Assembly (NCBI RefSeq): GCF_002177135.1
Contig: NZ_MWPH01000002.1
Location: forward strand, 806,001-870,000
Reading direction: 5' to 3'
DNA from: Natronolimnobius baerhuensis
Lineage (GTDB): Archaea > Halobacteriota > Halobacteria > Halobacteriales > Natrialbaceae
Length of the DNA stretch: 64,000 nt
In this document: positions 24,887 to 33,399 of the stretch, piece after piece
How the letters are laid out: each line of letters opens with the position of its first letter
Position numbering within the stretch: the first letter of the stretch is position 1
Notes under the pieces: generated by a model
Told to the model about the DNA's origin: nothing
The model's database searches: none
The model's input: only the letters and a program-made list of their open reading frames with translations
Made by a program: the position numbers and the translations under genes

Positions 24887-25650
24887 CGCTCGAGGCACAC
24901 TCCCTTGGACACGGGTACGGCGGTGAGGACGTTTTTGAGAGTCTCTCGCTGTCGGTTTCTCCCGGTGAAGTCGTCGCGATTATTGGTCCCTCGGGCGTCG
25001 GCAAGTCGACCCTGCTTCGACTGCTCGCGCTGTTTGACCGTCCCGACGAGGGGACGATCACGTACGATGGCGACTCCGTCTGGCAACTTCCGAAACAGCG
25101 CCGACTCGAGTACCGTCGGCGAATCGGGATGGTCTTTCAGGAGGCGAGTCTGTTCGATGCGAGCGTTCGCCGAAACGCCACCTACGGCCTTCGCGTGCGA
25201 CAGTCGTGGGGTGACCGCCTTCGTCATGAACTGGCACGCCTCGTCAGCCGGCCGAACGGAACGAGCGCCGCCCTCGAGGCGCTTCGAACTGTCGGACTGG
25301 CCGACAACGCCGACCAAGACGCCGCGTCGCTCTCCGGCGGCGAAAAGCAACGCGTCGCGTTTGCCCGCGCGCTGGCCTACGAGCCGGACGTTCTCCTGCT
25401 CGATGAACCCACGTCGGATCTCGACCCGCGGAATACGGCGGTCATCGAAGACGCCATTCAGCAGGCCCGAAATCGGGGTATCGGCGTCGCTATCGCAACT
25501 CACGACATGCACCAGGCCGAGCGAATTGCAGACCGCGTCGCCGTCCTCCTCGACAACGAACTCATCGAAATTGGCTCCACAGAGATCGTCTTCGACGATC
25601 CAACTGATGATCGAACCCGGAAATTTATCGATGGCGAACTGGTATACTGA
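24883..25650 (+). CDS. tupC: Tungstate ABC transporter ATP-binding protein
   Basis: A 255-residue ABC ATPase. Walker A is [13 protein letters not shown], the Q loop is VFQEASLFD, the signature is [16 protein letters not shown], Walker B is [12 protein letters not shown] and the H-loop histidine is in [12 protein letters not shown]. It starts within the tupB stop (ATGA overlap). It powers tungstate import through TupB. There is no C-terminal regulatory domain; the molybdate/tungstate-binding TOBE function is on the following gene. Confidence 0.92.
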   Translation: MTLEAHSLGHGYGGEDVFESLSLSVSPGEVVAIIGPSGVGKSTLLRLLALFDRPDEGTITYDGDSVWQLPKQRRLEYRRRIGMVFQEASLFDASVRRNATYGLRVRQSWGDRLRHELARLVSRPNGTSAALEALRTVGLADNADQDAASLSGGEKQRVAFARALAYEPDVLLLDEPTSDLDPRNTAVIEDAIQQARNRGIGVAIATHDMHQAERIADRVAVLLDNELIEIGSTEIVFDDPTDDRTRKFIDGELVY

Positions 25651-25692
25651 GTATTACTCGAGCGGGGCGACAGCCCCTCGAGCAGAGCTCCA

Positions 25693-26415
25693 ATGAACGC
25701 GAACGTGCAGGTCGAACGGGAGTATGCGACGCGACTCGTCATCGGGAGCGTCACCATCGAGCAACGCGATATCGACATGCTCGCCGCAATCGACGAGTTC
25801 GGCTCGATGCACAAAGCCGCCGACGAACTCGGGCGGTCGTACGCCCGACTGCAAAACCGGATCGTCGAAATCGAGTCCGCCGTCGGCTCGATCACCGAAC
25901 GCCGTCGCGGCGGCAGCGGTGGCGGCGGGACTGATCTCACCGAGACGGCGCACGACCTGCGCCGGCGCTTCGAGCGCCACGCCGTCGAACTCGACGGCGT
26001 CGCCCACGTCACCGAATCCGTCTTCACCGGACCCGTCCGCGACCGACAGGGCGAACTCGCGACGGTCGACACCGATATCGGGCCGATCCTTGCGCTCGTT
26101 CCTGACAGCGCAACCGACGTGCAAGTTACCGTTCGCTCCGATGCCGTCGTCTTGACCGACCCGGCGGACGCCCCTCGAGCCGACGGGACGAGCCTTCGGA
26201 ACCAGTTTTCGGGCACCGTTTCCGGCCTCGAAGCTGGCGAGTCGATCACCAGCGTTACCGTTCGGCTCGCTGACAATGCCGCGATTCAGGCTCTGGTGAC
26301 GAACGCGAGCGTGGACCGACTCGGCCTCGAGGCCGGGCGCGAGATTGCAGTGTCATTTAAAGCGACCGCAGCGAGGGCAATTGCGCTCGAGGGTGGTGAA
26401 ACGGGTTCTGAGTGA
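25693..26415 (+). CDS. ModE-like transcriptional regulator with TOBE domain
   Basis: A 240-residue protein with an N-terminal winged helix of LysR/ModE type (LAAIDEFGSMHKAADELGRSYARL, about residues 30-53) and a C-terminal TOBE/MOP-like oxyanion-binding domain (RNQFSGTVSGLEAGESITSVTVRL). It is the last gene of the tungstate uptake operon, 42 bases after tupC. By family analogy it binds tungstate or molybdate and represses or activates uptake and cofactor genes; autoregulation of the operon is plausible. A Gly-rich linker (RRRGGSGGGG) joins the recognition helix region to the rest. Confidence 0.88.
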   Translation: MNANVQVEREYATRLVIGSVTIEQRDIDMLAAIDEFGSMHKAADELGRSYARLQNRIVEIESAVGSITERRRGGSGGGGTDLTETAHDLRRRFERHAVELDGVAHVTESVFTGPVRDRQGELATVDTDIGPILALVPDSATDVQVTVRSDAVVLTDPADAPRADGTSLRNQFSGTVSGLEAGESITSVTVRLADNAAIQALVTNASVDRLGLEAGREIAVSFKATAARAIALEGGETGSE

Positions 26416-26502
26416 GGTGTTGGTGCTCTCGAGGCGGTTACATGGTGTTTCACGACACGTGCGAAGTGATCGGTCTCTGCGTTTCTGAGTAGGAAATGGA
26501 TA

Positions 26503-26532
26503 GCGGATTTTTATAAAGAGTGCGTGAACACT
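26503..26532 (+). promoter_or_regulatory. Strong TATA element and adjacent inverted repeat before the CPBP-like gene
   Basis: GATTTTTATAAAGAG is an excellent archaeal TATA box about 28 bases before the ATG. Just after it, GAGTG-CGTGAA-CACTC is a 5-base inverted repeat where an operator would overlap the transcription start. The element is much more AT-rich than the flanking chromosome. Confidence 0.55.
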
Positions 26533-26539
26533 CATTGAT

Positions 26540-27313
26540 ATGTCAATCAGGCTCTTCTGGCGGGAGATACGTGACAATATTGGTGATGGTCTATCTACTG
26601 TCCAAGATGTTCGGTTTGAGCCTGATTCTGATACATTTGTAGCGATTTTGTCCGTAGTTTGCCTGTGGGGTATTTATTATTTCCAGTCAACAAGTGAATC
26701 AGTCGAATCTATTGTTCTGTTTTTGCTGGTTGGAAACCTCGCATTGACGATACTGTTTCCACTGTACTACGTGTGCTATGTTCGAAATGAACCCCTCTCG
26801 GAAGTTGGAATCACAAAAGAGGGGTGGAAACGAGCAGTCGTCGTATCAACCGTTGGCGCGCTTGTACTGGCACCAGGGTTGCTGTTTGTGGATGAGTCAG
26901 CTGTCGTACTAGTCCCTCACATACTCACGGTTGGATTGATGCTCTGGGAACCGCTTTTCGTCCATGGGTTTCTTCAGATTCGGTTTGAGCGGGCGTTCGG
27001 TCCCGTTCTTGGAATTGTCTTTGCAAGTGGAGGGTTCGTACTGTTTCACATTGGCGCAGTTGCACCGGCTGGGCTTGTGATGTTGGGACTAATTGGCCTT
27101 TTTCACGCAATACTATTTTGCGCATGTAATCGGAATCTCTTGGTACTCTGGCCGATATTGTGGGCAGTTGGTTCATCACAGGGAACGATTGATTCAGTTG
27201 TGTTCGGTTGGGAAGAGGCATCTGCGTACGTCGGTATTCTACTCATAGCCGGTGTCGCACTCTATGCTACTGCGAAAACTACGTCCACAAATAATGGTAA
27301 CCTTCAGACATGA
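26540..27313 (+). CDS. CPBP-like membrane protein, AT-rich and probably acquired
   Basis: A 257-residue protein with about seven hydrophobic segments, related to CPBP intramembrane metalloproteases (CAAX-protease/bacteriocin-processing family). The usual motif 1 EExxxRG is replaced by EPLFVHG, so the second Glu and the Arg are missing; motif 2 survives as FVLFHIG, and a later histidine is in HAILFCACNRN. Proteolytic activity is therefore doubtful. Base composition and codon use (many A/T third positions, such as ATT, TTG, GTA) differ sharply from neighbours, indicating recent transfer. It lies next to a tRNA with attachment-site-like duplications. CPBP proteins are often linked to bacteriocin immunity, but nothing nearby confirms this. 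Confidence 0.75.
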   Translation: MSIRLFWREIRDNIGDGLSTVQDVRFEPDSDTFVAILSVVCLWGIYYFQSTSESVESIVLFLLVGNLALTILFPLYYVCYVRNEPLSEVGITKEGWKRAVVVSTVGALVLAPGLLFVDESAVVLVPHILTVGLMLWEPLFVHGFLQIRFERAFGPVLGIVFASGGFVLFHIGAVAPAGLVMLGLIGLFHAILFCACNRNLLVLWPILWAVGSSQGTIDSVVFGWEEASAYVGILLIAGVALYATAKTTSTNNGNLQT

Positions 27314-27372
27314 GTGCCGGGCTATCAACTACTACGATTTCTGTGGCTCAGGGGTTTGTTCTTGATAAGAAA

Positions 27373-27394
27373 GCGCGGACCGGGATTATGAACC
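27373..27394 (-). repeat. Partial direct copy of the tRNA-Gly 3' end (attachment-site remnant)
   Basis: GCGCGGACCGGGATT is identical to the tRNA-Gly 3' end at 27492, in the same orientation and 119 bases away. After one extra base, TGAACC also matches. This is the pattern left when an element integrates into a tRNA 3' end and regenerates it. No integrase gene remains between the copies. Confidence 0.65.
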
Positions 27395-27432
27395 ACGCCC
27401 GAGAACCTGCTCACTGCGTTCGCAGAACCTCG

Positions 27433-27455
27433 GTCTGATTCAAATCCCTCGTCCG
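27433..27455 (+). repeat. Inverted partial copy of a tRNA T-arm
   Basis: GATTCAAATCCCTCGTCCG resembles the T-arm and acceptor end of the nearby tRNA-Gly (GGTTCAAATCCCGGTCCG) but lies on the opposite strand. It may be a second junction or a fragment of another tRNA left by rearrangement. It cannot fold into a full tRNA. Confidence 0.45.
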
Positions 27456-27491
27456 ATTCCTGTCGCTCACGAGGTTGTTCGCGACAGGAAT
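27456..27491. terminator. Perfect 11-bp hairpin abutting the tRNA 3' end
   Basis: ATTCCTGTCGC and GCGACAGGAAT form a perfect inverted repeat around a 14-base loop. The right arm ends exactly at the base before the tRNA 3' end. It could stop or process the tRNA transcript, which runs leftwards, or be the arm of a recombinase site. There is no long T-tract. Confidence 0.5.
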
Positions 27492-27561
27492 GCGCGGACC
27501 GGGATTTGAACCCGGGCCATGAGCTTGGAAGGCTCAGGTCCTACCACTAGACCATCCGCGC
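27492..27561 (-). tRNA. tRNA-Gly (anticodon UCC)
   Basis: The minus strand folds as a standard 70-base tRNA. The 7-bp acceptor is GCGCGGA/TCCGCGC, the D arm is GTC-TAGTGGTAG-GAC, the anticodon arm is TGAGC-CTTCCAA-GCTCA with anticodon TCC, and the T arm is CCGGG-TTCAAAT-CCCGG. CCA is not encoded and no intron is present. It reads GGA and GGG glycine codons. Partial copies of its 3' end lie just downstream, marking it as an integration target. Confidence 0.95.
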
Positions 27562-27629
27562 GCACTCTCCCGTTTTCGCTCGGTGTTTAAGGGTCTTCCT
27601 TTTTCGAGTCGGATCTTCTCGAGGACCTA

Positions 27630-28352
27630 TCATTTTGGCGGCGACTGAGCGCCAGAAACCGTCGCATAGCAGTTCCCACTCGAGACCTCCCACTCAAGAA
27701 TCTCAAGATCGCTCGCCTCGAGATCGGCCTCGAACTCCTCGGGCGCGTAGATGTGGTAGAATCGGTCGACTGGCTCGCCGCCGGGGAGCGTCCACTCGAC
27801 GGTGGTGTCGAACCCGTCCTCGGCATCGAAGCGGTCGTGGGCGGTCGACCACGCACTGACGAGTGCGCGGCCATCGGGGGCGAGCACACGGGCGAGATCG
27901 TCGAGACTGGCCCGACGCGCTGCCCGCGTCGGCAGGTGGTGAAGCGTCGCGACGTAGACGGCGACGTCGACGGTGTTCGACGCGAGCGGGAGCGAGGCGG
28001 CGTCGCCCTGACAGAGTGCAACCGGGAACTCGCGCTCGGCAGATCGTTCGCGGGCTGTCTCGAGGAGGCCGCGGCTCACATCGAGGCCGATGACGGTCGC
28101 ACAGTCGGGTGCGAGCAGTTCGGCGTGGCGGCAGTTGCCACAGCCGAGGTCGAGACCGACAGCGGTCGGTTCGGCCTGTGCTTGCCACTCCTCGACGAAC
28201 GCGTCGACTTCGGGCCAGGCGTACTCGCGGGTCGATGCGAAGTGGGTCGCGATTCGGTCGTAGGTCTCGCGGACGCTGTCACGGGGCAGCGCCGCGGCGT
28301 CGTCTCGCTCTGTCGCTCGCTCGTTCGCACTCGCATCCTCGCCCTCGGGCAT
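27630..28352 (-). CDS. Trm9-like class I SAM-dependent methyltransferase
   Basis: A 240-residue Rossmann methyltransferase. The SAM-binding motif I is VGLDLGCGNCRHAELLA and the motif after it is VIGLDVSRGLLETAR. VDVAVYVATLHHLPTRAARR is characteristic of the Trm9/ALKBH8 group, which methylates wobble-uridine carboxymethyl side chains in tRNA with the help of Trm112. A Trm112-like small protein is encoded about 12 kb away in this window. Start at 28352 is preferred because CTTTTTGC lies about 27 bases upstream. tRNA specificity is by family resemblance; other small-molecule methyltransferases share the fold. Confidence 0.8.
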   Translation of the reverse strand: MPEGEDASANERATERDDAAALPRDSVRETYDRIATHFASTREYAWPEVDAFVEEWQAQAEPTAVGLDLGCGNCRHAELLAPDCATVIGLDVSRGLLETARERSAEREFPVALCQGDAASLPLASNTVDVAVYVATLHHLPTRAARRASLDDLARVLAPDGRALVSAWSTAHDRFDAEDGFDTTVEWTLPGGEPVDRFYHIYAPEEFEADLEASDLEILEWEVSSGNCYATVSGAQSPPK

Positions 28353-28403
28353 TAGCGATACTCGAGTGGCTGACTGCAAAAAGCGTTCGTCCTCGAGTCG
28401 CTC

Positions 28404-30506
28404 TCAGACGAGAACGGCAAATAGCAGGACCGAGAGGCCGATCATCGTCGCGGCGTGTTTCGCACCGGCTCGCAGGTCGCCGGAACTCAACTGTCCGGCG
28501 ATGAGCCCGGACAGCAGGCCTTGGACGAGCGTCGCGTGATAGAACACCGTCGTGAACGTGTCGAGACCCTCGCCACCCAGTCCCTCGAGTCCGCCGACGC
28601 CAGCGGCAGCGTCCCCCATGTCGAGATCCGTCGGCAGGTTCGGGAGCAGATACGCCGCCAGCACGGCGATGATAAACAGGAAGACGAGAAACGAGATGTA
28701 GACGACGATCATGTACTCGACCATCGACTGCTTGCGCTCGCGTTTAAGCCGACGGTCGGCCGCAGCCTGTCGGGCGGCAATTCGTAACACGGTCGCGAGA
28801 TTGTCACTTGCGTTCATCGCTTCCGTCAGAAGCGTCACGACCCGTGACGTTGCACGCGTTCGAACGCGTCGCTCGAAGCGCCCGAGCGCAGACTGGAGGT
28901 CGGCACCCCACTGCACGTCGGCCCAGATGCGGTCGAGTTCCTCGTCCAGCGGCCCCAAATCCGAGCCACGGACGTGATCAATCGACGAGACGATTGACAT
29001 TCCGGCGTCGTTGACGCTTGCGAGGCGATCAAGCAGATCTGGCACCGCCGCCTCGATGGCCTCGAGTCGCCGTCGATGAAGTTCGTAGAAGATCGCAAAG
29101 ACGGTCAGGACGAACAACGCGGCGATGGCGATGACGTCGTCGATGACGGTGACGTCGAAGCCGCTCTCAGTAAACGCCGCCGGGAGTCGCCAGGCGATGA
29201 CACCGAGTGCAATCGGGATGGTGACGACGAGCGACAGCGTTGGCCGCTCGAGCAGCGTCGAAATTGGGCTGGTGAGTCGCTTGCGAATGTGTTTGAACCG
29301 CTGGTAGTACTGTACGCGCTCGATGTTTGCCTGGCCGTCGTGAGCGTGGGCCATCCCGCCGTCCGGCCGTGGACGGGGCTGTGTGGTGATGCCCGCTGTC
29401 GGCGAGTCGATGCCGACGCCTGACGCACTCGTCGTCGATTCCGTGGGACTGGCCGTCCCCGGCGTGATCGAATCGGTGACCATACTCAGGTAGACGACAA
29501 ACGCAAGATTTCCGAACGGCAGGATCACGTAGATCAACGCCTGCAGTGGCTCGAGCGTGTCGCCAACGCTGATACCGATGACGACCAAAATCGTGATGAG
29601 AAACAGTGGACCAGCGACCAGGACGGTCACGTAAGCTTCGGCGAGCGTTCCAAGCATCTCCAGAGTCTGTTCTTGCTGGGATTCGGATTCTTCCTGAAAG
29701 TCGTGATACTTTCCCTCGAGAAACTCAGAGAGACTGTGGCCGCTCTGGAGGACGCTCACCAGGTTCTCGGTGAACTCCTGGAATTTCGAGCTTGCGGAGC
29801 GCCGGCCCATGGTCTGGAGGGCAGTGATGGCGTCCATGCCGAACGCGTCCATGTTCCGGACGGCAACGTCGAACTCGGTTGCGGCCTCGCCGTAGGTCGC
29901 TTCCTGCTGGGAGACAATGCGGACGATTTTGGGAAACTCCATGCCGCTTCTCGAGAGGGCGTACATGAACGCGACTGTCGAGGGGAGTGCGGTGTCGATT
30001 CGCCGGGCACGGCCGTCGGCGACGTAGGTGGGGTACCACCAGCGGAGCCAGTAGGTCCCAGCGCCGACGAGGGCACCGATGGTAAGACAGGAGACGACCA
30101 ACAGGGCGGCCAGTTCACCAACGGAGAGCGTGGGAACGCCGCCAAGATTTGCGAGGAACCCGAGTGCGCTGGGAAGAGCCTCGCGCATGGTTTCGGGGTC
30201 GATTGCAAGGACGAGCAACAGGCCCCAGATTACGTAAATACCGAGGATCGAGCCAGCGAGTGCGACCAACAGGGCGTACAGAATCGTCGTTGCGCCGTAC
30301 TCACGGTACGTTGTCGGAGTGTGTGCAGCATGGAGGGCTGCCTGGCGGTCCGGATGTTCGTGTTTGAACTCAGTGACGGTGTCTCCAAACAACTGAATCG
30401 AGACGCGAGTCAGCACCCGATCAACGCCCGTGTGGAGTTTCGCGCCAGCGATCAGTGACAGACAACAGAGCGCAACGACCAGCGGAACGGCACTGACGAG
30501 TGTCAT
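28404..30506 (-). CDS. pilC: Type IV pilus-like assembly membrane protein (double T2SF domain)
   Basis: A 700-residue multispanning protein of the TadC/PilC/FlaJ group with two T2SF repeats (about residues 190-345 and 480-640), separated by a cytoplasmic Ser/Thr/Pro-rich linker that contains a His-rich patch. It is the inner-membrane platform for assembly of type IV pilus-like filaments. It starts within the pilB stop (ATGA overlap), so the ATPase and platform are coupled. No pilin-like genes with class III signal peptides and no prepilin peptidase are in the window; their subunits must be encoded elsewhere. Confidence 0.9.
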   Translation of the reverse strand: MTLVSAVPLVVALCCLSLIAGAKLHTGVDRVLTRVSIQLFGDTVTEFKHEHPDRQAALHAAHTPTTYREYGATTILYALLVALAGSILGIYVIWGLLLVLAIDPETMREALPSALGFLANLGGVPTLSVGELAALLVVSCLTIGALVGAGTYWLRWWYPTYVADGRARRIDTALPSTVAFMYALSRSGMEFPKIVRIVSQQEATYGEAATEFDVAVRNMDAFGMDAITALQTMGRRSASSKFQEFTENLVSVLQSGHSLSEFLEGKYHDFQEESESQQEQTLEMLGTLAEAYVTVLVAGPLFLITILVVIGISVGDTLEPLQALIYVILPFGNLAFVVYLSMVTDSITPGTASPTESTTSASGVGIDSPTAGITTQPRPRPDGGMAHAHDGQANIERVQYYQRFKHIRKRLTSPISTLLERPTLSLVVTIPIALGVIAWRLPAAFTESGFDVTVIDDVIAIAALFVLTVFAIFYELHRRRLEAIEAAVPDLLDRLASVNDAGMSIVSSIDHVRGSDLGPLDEELDRIWADVQWGADLQSALGRFERRVRTRATSRVVTLLTEAMNASDNLATVLRIAARQAAADRRLKRERKQSMVEYMIVVYISFLVFLFIIAVLAAYLLPNLPTDLDMGDAAAGVGGLEGLGGEGLDTFTTVFYHATLVQGLLSGLIAGQLSSGDLRAGAKHAATMIGLSVLLFAVLV

Positions 30507-32578
30507 CGATACAGTGACTCGCCCTCGTCAGCGTCAATGCCGCCATCAGCAGTTACGTCTCGTTCACTCTCGCTCTCGAGGCCGCTGTCATCGTCTGCGG
30601 TGCTGTCGTCCCCACCCGTCCCCTCACTCTCAGCCCCACTCTCATTCTGGCCCTCCTCGTCCGTCGTCCCGCTACTCCCTGCCACGTCGTCCGCCGTGTC
30701 AATCGTCTCGAGGACACTCTCACGGTCGACGTAGTACTCATTGACCAGCGCGGTAAAGCGCCGGTAGTCCGAGATGTCGTTCGCACAGAGATACTCAAGG
30801 AAGCGCTCACGGCGCTGAAGTTCGGTCAGGAGTTCTGCTCGCGACCAGCCGCGTTCTTCGCGGATCGTCTCGAGGACATGGCTCCCACTCGAGCGGAACT
30901 CGTCGGTGTCGCTGTCCCAGGTGTATGCCGTCGAGTAGTCGAGTTCGCCGGTTCGCTGGTCGATGCCCTCGATTTCGGCGAGAACCTTGTTTCGCCGGAC
31001 TCGGCCGTCATTGAGGCGGGTGAGCGTCTGTACTGAGAGGATGTCGAGGCTCTGGACCATTGGCCGTGGAACGTTGATTGGCTCGTTCTCTAAGCGATTG
31101 ATCACCGTCTGGACGGAGTCGGCGTGCATCGTCGAGTAGGTCGTGTGGCCGGTGTTCATCGCCTGAAAGAGGGTGATGGCTTCCTCGCCGCGGACCTCGC
31201 CAACGACGATGTATTCCGGGCGGTGACGAAGCGCCGACCGGAGCAGGTCGTACATCGTCACGTCCGTGCCTTCGTGAATCCGTTCGCGCGTGACGGATGA
31301 GAGCCAGTTGTCGTGATACAGTTGCAGTTCGCGGGTGTCCTCGATGGTCAACACCTTCGACCGGGGCGGGATGAACATCGAGATGGCGTTCATACTCGTT
31401 GTCTTCCCCGATGCGGTGCCGCCCGCAAAGAGCAGGCTCTTGTTGTGTTCGATGGCGAGCCAGAGGTAGGCCATTTGCTCGACGCTGAACGTCCCGTACT
31501 CGATGAGATCGACCGGCGTGAACGGCTCATCGGCGTACTTTCGGATCGTAAACGCAGAGCCACGTGGCGTCACCTCTCTGCCGAGAGCCAACTCGGCACG
31601 CGAACCATCCGGAAGTGTCGTCTCGACCATCGGATCGCCAATCGAGATGTGTCGCCCCGAGTGCTGGGCGAGTCGAACGACGAACTGATCGAGTTCTTCA
31701 GCCTCGAAGGAAACGTTCGTCTCGATGTCCGTATACCCCTCGTGATAGACGAAAATCGGCAACTTGTAGCCATCACACGAAATATCCTCCACGCGTGGAT
31801 CGTGCATGATCGGATCCAACCGGCCGTAGCCGCGGAAATCCCGATGAATGTAGTAAAACAGCCGGTAGAACGTTTCCATCTCGATATCCGCACCATAGCG
31901 CTCGAGGTACTCCTGGACCGTCTCCTGTAAGATTCCCTCAACGTCGGCCCTGTCGTCGTGGTCTCGGTACAACAGGGGGTCGCGAACGTCCTCGAACAGC
32001 GTCTCGAGCAGCACTCGCTCGGTCTCAGTCAGTTGCGGTTCGACGACGTGATAGCGATGGTGGTTGCGCTCGGGGTCGTAGCCGATTGTGACGAACGAAA
32101 ACGGCGCATCGACCCAGTAGCGCTCGACTTCCTCGAGGCCGTCGATACCGTCGAACTCAATCAGTGGCTCGTGAACGCTCGGGTCGTAGTCGGACACATC
32201 GATTGCTGACCCACGGAGCGTCTCGAGAACGCGTCTGATCGTTCGTTTGGCAGTCTCGAGTGTGGATTCGCTCGAGTTGCCTGTGTCAGCGTGTGGGCCG
32301 GTGTTGGGGGGAGAAGGGTCGGATGGCGGTGTGTCGGTGGCTGTGGTCGCTGTTGTGGTCGTCGTGGCTGAGTCGTCGCCAGTGTTCCCTTCATGATGTT
32401 CGGCCTCGTCTCGGGCAGCGCCAGTTGCTGTTGTCTCCGTCGATGACGCAGACTCAGTCTCAGTGTCACGCGTGTACTCGCGTTCACCGTCGGCGGCTGA
32501 CGAACTCTCTGCACCGGTTTCAGCGTCGCCAGTCTCGTCATGTGGCTCGTCCGCGCCTGAGTCAGTGTGGTGTGCCAT
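30503..32578 (-). CDS. pilB: Type IV pilus-like assembly ATPase
   Basis: A 691-residue secretion ATPase of the VirB11/PilB/TadA family. About 100 N-terminal residues are Asp/Glu/Ser/Thr-rich and disordered, and the last 50 are similar. Walker A, FAGGTASGKTTSMN, is near residue 387, the Asp box is LTIEDTRELQL, and Walker B is in EYIVVGEVRGEEAITLFQAMNTGHTT. It drives filament extension through the PilC platform encoded by the next, overlapping gene. The promoter may be the TTTAAG element about 60 bases upstream, leaving a short leader. Haloarchaea have several PilB-PilC sets, and this cluster may serve adhesion or sensing. Confidence 0.93.
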   Translation of the reverse strand: MAHHTDSGADEPHDETGDAETGAESSSAADGEREYTRDTETESASSTETTATGAARDEAEHHEGNTGDDSATTTTTATTATDTPPSDPSPPNTGPHADTGNSSESTLETAKRTIRRVLETLRGSAIDVSDYDPSVHEPLIEFDGIDGLEEVERYWVDAPFSFVTIGYDPERNHHRYHVVEPQLTETERVLLETLFEDVRDPLLYRDHDDRADVEGILQETVQEYLERYGADIEMETFYRLFYYIHRDFRGYGRLDPIMHDPRVEDISCDGYKLPIFVYHEGYTDIETNVSFEAEELDQFVVRLAQHSGRHISIGDPMVETTLPDGSRAELALGREVTPRGSAFTIRKYADEPFTPVDLIEYGTFSVEQMAYLWLAIEHNKSLLFAGGTASGKTTSMNAISMFIPPRSKVLTIEDTRELQLYHDNWLSSVTRERIHEGTDVTMYDLLRSALRHRPEYIVVGEVRGEEAITLFQAMNTGHTTYSTMHADSVQTVINRLENEPINVPRPMVQSLDILSVQTLTRLNDGRVRRNKVLAEIEGIDQRTGELDYSTAYTWDSDTDEFRSSGSHVLETIREERGWSRAELLTELQRRERFLEYLCANDISDYRRFTALVNEYYVDRESVLETIDTADDVAGSSGTTDEEGQNESGAESEGTGGDDSTADDDSGLESESERDVTADGGIDADEGESLYR

Positions 32579-32784
32579 CGTAAAGAACGTCGGCGAACAG
32601 GCGACAGTATGTTCGTGGCATATCCTTACTGAATCATCTTAAATCAGACGGTTGATGATGTCTGCTTAGCTGATACATCGCCACACCGCTCAACTGTCGA
32701 CGGAGTTCGGACCCGGACATATATCACATCTGAGTGGTTGTGCGTTACGTTCATACGGTGTGAGCGCTAATCGCTGCATACGGA

Positions 32785-33261
32785 ATGAGGCGCGAGCACT
32801 TCACGCTAGATGTCGAAAATGTCGACTGGGTCGAAACAGATGGGGAGCCACGCAAACCCGCCGTAACAATCGAATTTACCGGCCCGTCGTCGCTGCTCCG
32901 CGAGCGTCTTACTGACCCCGATGGCACCGTTCTCGAGGCCAACGAGACGGACGTTGCACTCCGACTCCAAGAGCCACTCGGAACCGAGACTGCAGGCGTC
33001 GTCAGCGTCACGAACCGAGTCACAGGTGAGTTTATTCTCGAACTCAACGAAGACGCCGAGGACGTCCTGACGTTCATCCGCGCCGCTCGAGGGTACGGTG
33101 AGGACGCAACCGAAGACGACGGCCGCTACGACGTCGAAATTACGCTCGAGGACGAATCCGAGCCGTTCGTCTCCTACGACAAGCGGACGTTTCTCGTCTA
33201 CGATGATGAAGGCAGTCTACTCCGCCAGCACAGTCTGATTCCAAGCGGCGTTGAACTGTGA
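32785..33261 (+). CDS. Conserved haloarchaeal protein (DUF5793-like)
   Basis: A 158-residue acidic soluble protein. The opening LDVENVDWVETDGEPRKPAV, the GVVSVTNRVTGEFILELNEDA stretch and DVLTFIRAARGYG match, from memory, a haloarchaea-restricted family labelled DUF5793. It appears mainly beta-stranded. It is divergent from pilB; ACATATATCAC about 60 bases upstream is the likely TATA element, so the mRNA would have a short leader. Function unknown. Confidence 0.78.
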   Translation: MRREHFTLDVENVDWVETDGEPRKPAVTIEFTGPSSLLRERLTDPDGTVLEANETDVALRLQEPLGTETAGVVSVTNRVTGEFILELNEDAEDVLTFIRAARGYGEDATEDDGRYDVEITLEDESEPFVSYDKRTFLVYDDEGSLLRQHSLIPSGVEL

Positions 33262-33334
33262 CTGTCTGTCTCGCTGTCAACCGACGCTGTTTCTGATCGT
33301 CCCGATGCTCCCAGCGTCCGGGAACGGACCGGCA

Positions 33335-33361
33335 ACTATAAGTGTTTTAGGACGGCCTAAA
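33335..33361 (+). promoter_or_regulatory. TATA box followed by DtxR/IdeR-type palindrome (putative iron operator)
   Basis: ACTATAAG is a TATA box and is followed by TTTAGG-ACGG-CCTAAA (33346-33361), perfect 6-base arms around 4 bases. This resembles DtxR/IdeR/SirR metalloregulator sites (TTAGGnnnnCCTAA) known to control iron genes. Its position between the TATA box and the expected transcription start is where archaeal repressors block initiation. It controls the ABC ATPase gene starting at 33400. Confidence 0.65.
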
Positions 33362-33399
33362 GTAATACAAGCCGGTACGGTGGCTGCCGGCGGTCGATC

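Noticed and set aside
27395-27432. Candidate CRISPR or tRNA fragment around GCTCACTGCGTTCGCAGAACC
   Set aside because: It is a single short imperfect palindrome without repeated units or spacers. No CRISPR array exists in the window.
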